This document shows, piece after piece, positions 58,899 through 64,000 of a DNA stretch of 64,000 nucleotides. The stretch's first letter is position 1, and every line of letters starts with the position of its first letter. The notes beneath the pieces are model-generated. The model was not told where the DNA came from and did no database searches. It saw only the letters and a list, made by a program, of their open reading frames with translations. This DNA comes from Physcomitrium patens (Eukaryota > Streptophyta > Bryopsida > Funariales > Funariaceae). The stretch spans positions 1,284,835 through 1,348,834 of the forward strand of contig NC_037265.1 in assembly GCF_000002425.4 (NCBI RefSeq). Reading direction: 5' to 3'. Position numbers and translations under genes: made by a program.

Positions 58899-61800
58899 AG
58901 CGAGATTATGGAGGTACAAAAGAGGAGGTACTCTCGCGAGATGAAGGTGCCTTTGATGCGAGTTTTATTGGTATATTGGAGAATGGAAATATTATGTATA
59001 AGAAAGTTGATGATTTTAAAAGAAAAGAAAGAAAAAGATTATATGATATTGAAGGACAGTTACGCAAGATAGGTACATTGCAAGATGATGAGAGGATTTT
59101 GGGTGTTTATGAAGAAAATGGGCTGGAAGATTCATTGGAATTGATTACATCTATTGGGTTAGGGGATAATGATAAGATTGTTGAGATTCATTCGAGAGAG
59201 GTTTATACCATGCTTGAATCTTTTCAAGCACCAGAAGTCACAGTAGAGACGAGATATAAAACGGCAGATAAGAAGGTAAAGCCTGTTGTCGGACCATTAC
59301 CAGAGGATTCTAAAGAACAAATGGGTGAAGCATCAAAAGAAGCAAGTTTAAGAGATCCAATGAGTATTGGACATCAGTTTACTGAAGAGACTTTTGAAGA
59401 ATTGAAGATTGGTTCTGATGGTTCTTTATTGCCGGAGGAAATTACTTGCTTCAAAAAGATGTTGGCTAAACAAGGTAGATCGTTTGCCTTCGAATCTCAT
59501 GAAATTGGATGTGTGGATCCAAATATTATAACACCTATGGTTATCTTCACTGTACCGCATGTACCTTGGAATCTAAGACCGATTCCAATACCGAGGGCAC
59601 ATTTACCAAAATTGGTCGAACTATTGAAAGAAAAGATAAAGATGAAAATATTAGAACCTTCATTTGTGCCGTATTCTAGTCGATGGTTTACGGTACCTAA
59701 GAAGAATGGGTCACTGCGGTTTATTCAAGATATGCAGCCGGTGAATGCTGTAACTGTCAGGAATGCAGGAATTGGACCTATTGTGGATGAATTTGCTGAG
59801 GCGTTTGCTGAAAGGGCGATCTATTCAATGGGTGATTTGTATTCAGGTTATGATCAATTTCAACTTGCCGAAGGAAGTAGATATATGACAACGATGAAGA
59901 CACCGCTTGGATTGGTTAGAATGTGCACTCTTCCTCAAGGCGCGACCAACTCAGTTGCGCATATGATGAATGGGATGAATAAGGTATTGAGAGATTTTAT
60001 TCCGGAAAAGACTATGCCTTTTCTGGATGATGTTCCTATAAAAGGGTGCACAGAAGGAGACAAGGATGAAACTTTAGATACGAGGGGATGTCGCAGATAT
60101 GTTGTTGATCATATACAAGATTGTGAAAAGATTTTAACTCGGCTTGGAAAAGTTCATCTTACATTATCGGGTATGAAGTCCGTATTTGGAGTGCGAGAGG
60201 TTGTAATTGTTGGACATTTATGCGGATCTTACGGAAGAAAACCAGATCCGACTAAAGTTGATGCAATTGGAAGGATGAAAGAGGATTGTGGTTCTTTAAC
60301 AGAGGTTCGCAGGTTTTTGGGTGCATGTGTATTTTATCGAAACTGGATCCCTCATTTTGCTCACATAGCGGATCCATTATATGAACTGTTACGCAAGGAT
60401 TACCGATTTGAATGGAAAGAAAGGCATATTCAGGCAATGCAAAGATTGAAGAAATTATTGATGTCACCTCCAATATTGAGGAAGGTTGATTATAAGTGCA
60501 ATAGACCAGTGATTCTTACTGTAGACGCTAGTCCAATTGCCGTTGGATGGGCGGTGGGTCAAGATGATTCGAATAGGAGTAGATTTGCAGTTCGATTTGG
60601 GGCTAAAGTTTTAAGTATTCGTCAGCGTGCATATTTGCAAGTCAAAAGAGAACTTTGGGGAGTCGTTTCGGCTATGAAAGCTGAAAAGGACTATTTGATT
60701 GGGGCAGTAGTAGTAATTGAAACAGATTGCTTGCCATTGCTTGGAATGATTATTAACTGTTCAACGCCAGATATTGCAATGTTGAGATGGATTGCTTATA
60801 TTAAGTCACTAAATCCAAAATTCAAGCATATCACTGGAAAGGACAATTTAGTAGCAGACATGCTATCTCGAGCAAGATACGAGAGGGAGGACGAAATGGT
60901 TGAAGACATTGATGATGTCGGATTGAAATTCTATTCAATATCAAATCTCAACAGAGAAGACAAGCTATTTCTTGAAGAATCTTATGAACGAGAATTATTG
61001 GATATTGGTCATTATTTGAATACCTTGTCTAAGCAGGGGAATTGGTCTACAGAAAAATTCAAACAAATAAGAAAAAAAGCATATGGATTTTTACTTCGAG
61101 ATGGATTCTTATGGAAGAGACCGAAGAAAGGAATTGGGATGCCACAACGAGTGATAGGCAAAAGGGAAGAAAAACTAAAATTATTAAAGGAGTTTCATGA
61201 TAGTTTATGGGCAGGGCATAGAGGAATCTGGGCTACTTTTGCTAAACTCAAGGAACGATATTGGTGGAAAAATATGTATCGAGATGTGCTCTCATTTGTA
61301 GAGTCATGTGAAATCTGTCAATCGTATTCTAATATCCGACATCGAGATGGTCTTCATCCTACGTATCCTCTGGCTATTCATTTTAAATGGGTTGTTGATT
61401 TGGTTATTATGCTGATTGGGTTATGGCAGATGAGATATTTGGTTTTAGCTCGTGAAGATTTATCAAATCAAGTAGAAGGAAGAGCATTGAGGACAAAATC
61501 TACAGAGGGGATTTGTAGGTTTTTGCTTGAAGATGTCATTTGCTGTTACGGGTGCGTAGGAAAAATCACTGCAGATCGTGGAGAATTAAATGCACAAGAA
61601 GCTCGTAAGTTCTTTGAAAGATGTGGAGTTAAACTATCACTGACTACTGCTTATAATCCGAAAGGGAATGCGAAAAGCGAACGCGGTCACCTGCCGATTG
61701 TGAAAGCATTGGTTAAAGCTTGTAATGGGAAGGTTAAAGAGTGGCCACGGCTTTTGTCATTTGCATTATGGGCTGATCGAACAACACATAGTTCGGTGAC

Positions 61801-62374
61801 AGGATATATGCCAGTAGAACTTATGACAGGTCAAAAACCAATTATGCCGATTGAAGAAAAGGTACTTACTTGGAGTATGCTACCATGGGAAGATGGATTG
61901 ACAAGAGAAGAACTTCTGGCTATTAGGATTCGACAATTGGAGCAAAGAACGGAAGATGTCCAGATAGCATTGGAAAGGTTAAAAAGAGCAAGGTTACAAA
62001 ACAAGGCGCGATTCGATAAGCAACATCGATTGAGACCAAAAGCAATCGAGGAAGGTGACTGGGTACTTATTTATGACAATAGTCTGGATAATCAACATAG
62101 TACTTTGCGGAAATTTTCAAAACGTTGGTTTGGACCATATGTTGTAACAACTGTTCATGATAATGCGACTTACTCATTACGGGAGTTAGATGGTACAAAA
62201 TTCAAAATACCAATTGCATGGAAGCGAGTAAAAATATTTAAACGAAGACACGCGGAGATAAATATGGAAGACCTTAATGAAGGTACAGAGATTCCGCAGC
62301 AAGAAGATGAAAGTGATATGGATAATGAAGGTGACGACGACGAACTGGACAAAGACGTCGGAGATATATTCTGA
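58899..62374 (+). CDS. C1 pol: reverse transcriptase, RNase H, integrase
   Basis: A continuous frame; homology to H begins at GGTKEEVLSRDEG (about 58910), and the stop is TGA at 62372-62374. Domains: RT (FTVPKKNGSLRFIQDMQPVN; catalytic PFLDDVPIKG about 60018-60047, FLDD in place of YxDD), RNase H (TVDASPIAVGW; HITGKDNLVADMLSRAR), integrase zinc finger (HDSLWAGHRG...CEICQ), integrase core (VVDLV, TADRGELN, KGNAKSERGH giving Asp, Asp and Glu), the GPY module (KRWFGPYVV), and an acidic tail (62250-62370). There is no chromodomain. All catalytic landmarks are present, so pol may be functional apart from the upstream breaks in gag-protease. Confidence 0.93.
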
Positions 62375-62422
62375 ATCAAACAGCAATTGGGTAAATTGGT
62401 GCATACCGGAGGATGCACAGGT

Positions 62423-62436
62423 TCAGAGGGGGTGGA
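62423..62436 (+). promoter_or_regulatory. Polypurine tract of C1
   Basis: CAGAGGGGGTGGA directly before the 3' LTR. Confidence 0.85.
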
Positions 62437-63771
62437 TGTCATGTTGTAACACGATTATATAGTGAAAATAAAAAGAAAGGGGAATTTTATTAATATTCAG
62501 TTACCTCGAATATTGGGAGCATCGACCAACTCCAGTACAAATATTGAGTGGTCAGGTTCAGTCACTCCGTTACAGTCAGCCGGGGCATAATGAAATGCTC
62601 CATTCGATCCCAATAACGGGAGTCAGCAGGAAGAGAAGGACCAATTCACAAGACGGGTTCGAGGAGCCAATTGGATCCAATTTCGATAATCCAATCCGGA
62701 TCCTCTTATCCGATATGAGACCTGAATTGGCCGGTCAACCCAATGCATTCTAATTACGGGAAATCCAGGTCTTACTACGGGTCTTAGCCAATCTGACGCG
62801 AGGACCAATTTGACCCAATTACGGGAACATCCAGGTTACTACGGGCATCTTTCCCAATATAGGACCTGAATTGGTCGGGCGACTCAATGTGGTCTCGATT
62901 ACGGGGTTCGATTCTGTTTCAGGCTGTCCTGTTCTCTGTGCCGTCTCAGGGAACGTTGTTTTCGGTAAATGGATTTCTTAAAGGCAAAAACGGAGGAGAA
63001 AGCTTGACGGCGAGAGCCAAATTCGGATCCAAGCTTGAGGTGGGAGCCAATTCCGGATCTAAGATGGAAGATTGAAGAAATTCAGAGGATAAGGTTAGGT
63101 GGGATATAGTTTTGGCGGTGGGTTTTTTTTTTGAGAGAAATCGGGGGGGGGAAGGATTTTTCAAGCTTCTGCAAGGTTACCAGTTCGGTTTTTTTTATGG
63201 GAAGTTTTTGAAGATCAAGGGAATTAGAGAGAGGAGCTTCATGCTTCGGGTCGGGGAAGGAAAGACATAGAATTTGGATTTTTCTTCTTCGTAGAGTTTT
63301 GGGAAGACTGAGGCAATCGCTGCTGAAGTCAGTGTTGTAATGGTGAATCGGGATTTTTAAATGAAGTGGGTTTGAATACTCTTGACTGTTTTGTGAAATC
63401 GAGTTACGTCTGTGATTGAAGGATTAAAAGGGTGTCTATAGGATTGAGTATACGAAGTGAATGAAATTTATTGGGTTAATCTAACAAGACAGTCAGTGGA
63501 TACAAGATCATAAGTACAAAGCAGTATTGAAGGTTAACAGTTTGGGTTGTATGGGGTTCTCTGTAACGTCTAGAGACCTACCGGCTGGGGCAAAAAGGAC
63601 TTCGACAAGCAGTCGAAGAGCACCCGTATAGATTTACGGTACATTGTTGCAGTTGTTTATATTCCAGCAGTCAAAAACTGATAGACTGCTTGACTATCGG
63701 CGAATCTCCATACTACCTTCTACAGCCAGACGTCCGGCGCGTTCTCGAGCAGGAAAGCACGTAATACGACA
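62437..63771 (+). repeat. 3' LTR of C1
   Basis: 1335 bp, nearly identical to 55118-56454, for example over the shared TCGAATATTGG and CCAATTCCGGATCTAAG blocks. Confidence 0.95.
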
Positions 63772-64000
63772 TCGGTCCAAACCAACATTTTAAAAACTTC
63801 TGTAAAATGCTATATTGATTGTCCAGACTACTATCATAAATAAGTACCCAATCACCTTCTTCAATTGCTTTAGGTCTCAATCGATGTTGCTTATCGAATC
63901 GCGCCTTATTTTATAACCTTGCTCTTTTTAACCTTTCCAATGCTATTTGCACATCTTCCGATCTTTGCTCCAATTGTCGAATTCTAATAGCCAGAAGTTC
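63772..64000 (-). pseudogene. Element C2 integrase C-terminal region
   Basis: Resumes C2 after C1. On the minus strand it corresponds to the C1 stretch with FARFDKQHR, EEGDWVLI and the KRWFGP module (about 61915-62145). It runs off the right edge, so C2 extends beyond the window. Confidence 0.9.

Larger units (their letters stand above)
55118..63771 (+). mobile_element. Element C1: young Gypsy retrotransposon with FLDD reverse transcriptase
   Basis: 8654 bp. LTRs 55118-56454 (1337 bp) and 62437-63771 (1335 bp) differ at only a small number of positions by eye, so the insertion is recent. Flanks ACGG (55114-55117) and TCGG (63772-63775) fit a 4-bp duplication with one change. It lies inside pol of its relative C2, in the opposite orientation. 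It has a primer site, gag-protease, a long pol and a polypurine tract, all readable. The 61-codon and 72-codon frames repeated in both LTRs are simply LTR sequence. Confidence 0.95.

Overview
This window is nuclear DNA of a land plant, largely long, AT-rich, heavily decayed LTR retrotransposons around one clear host gene. That gene (37054-39399, + strand, four exons) encodes a BT1-type adenylate carrier of the mitochondrial carrier family and stands out by its GC-rich first exon. A chromodomain Gypsy element with a fungal/moss-like (Tcn1-like) polyprotein, together with a second Gypsy lineage with unusual catalytic motifs, hints at a non-flowering plant such as a bryophyte, lycophyte or fern. 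That placement is inference only.

Layout. Positions 1-31772 form one deep nest. A minus-strand Gypsy element (G3: 5' LTR 31061-31772, gag 29962-31016) was entered by a second minus-strand Gypsy element (H: 5' LTR 29028-29961, gag and protease 27445-29027, rest of pol 3421-1 and running off the left edge). H's protease was split by a solo LTR (X, TSD CTAT). X was then split by a Copia element (A, 4421-11757, TSD GACTT) and a chromovirus (E, 11964-27296, TSD ATAAT). A carries a 5'-truncated LTR (D1). E carries a solo LTR (D2, TSD ATGT), a nearly complete second chromovirus (B, 16266-22554, TSD CATGG) and another solo LTR (F2, TSD ATGG). The target-site duplications and resumed reading frames support each level.

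31773-36400 is AT-rich intergenic sequence with a small hairpin element, microsatellites and an unidentified GC-richer, gene-like stretch (about 34580-35650). The carrier gene with a G-box-containing upstream region follows. 40659-40904 is a three-copy tandem repeat. 41800-48265 is a decayed chromovirus (G1) whose 3' LTR is split by solo LTR F1. 48270-51560 has little recognisable content. 51560-64000 is another nest: G-type LTRs and a G-type pol tail (G2), entered by element C2 (minus strand, running off the right edge), itself entered by the youngest element, C1 (55118-63771, near-identical LTRs, 1132-codon uninterrupted pol).

Most notable points: (1) the LTRs of B hold a dense array of perfect heat-shock elements just upstream of a TATA box; (2) the C/H Gypsy lineage has FLDD in place of YxDD in reverse transcriptase and DHG in place of D(S/T)G in protease, has 4-bp target duplications often of ACGT/ACGG type, and has related LTRs, one type carrying degenerate telomere-like arrays; (3) Copia A has a primer-binding site matching the anticodon region of initiator tRNA-Met (half-tRNA priming). 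All assignments come from reading and self-comparison within the window; no database search was possible.
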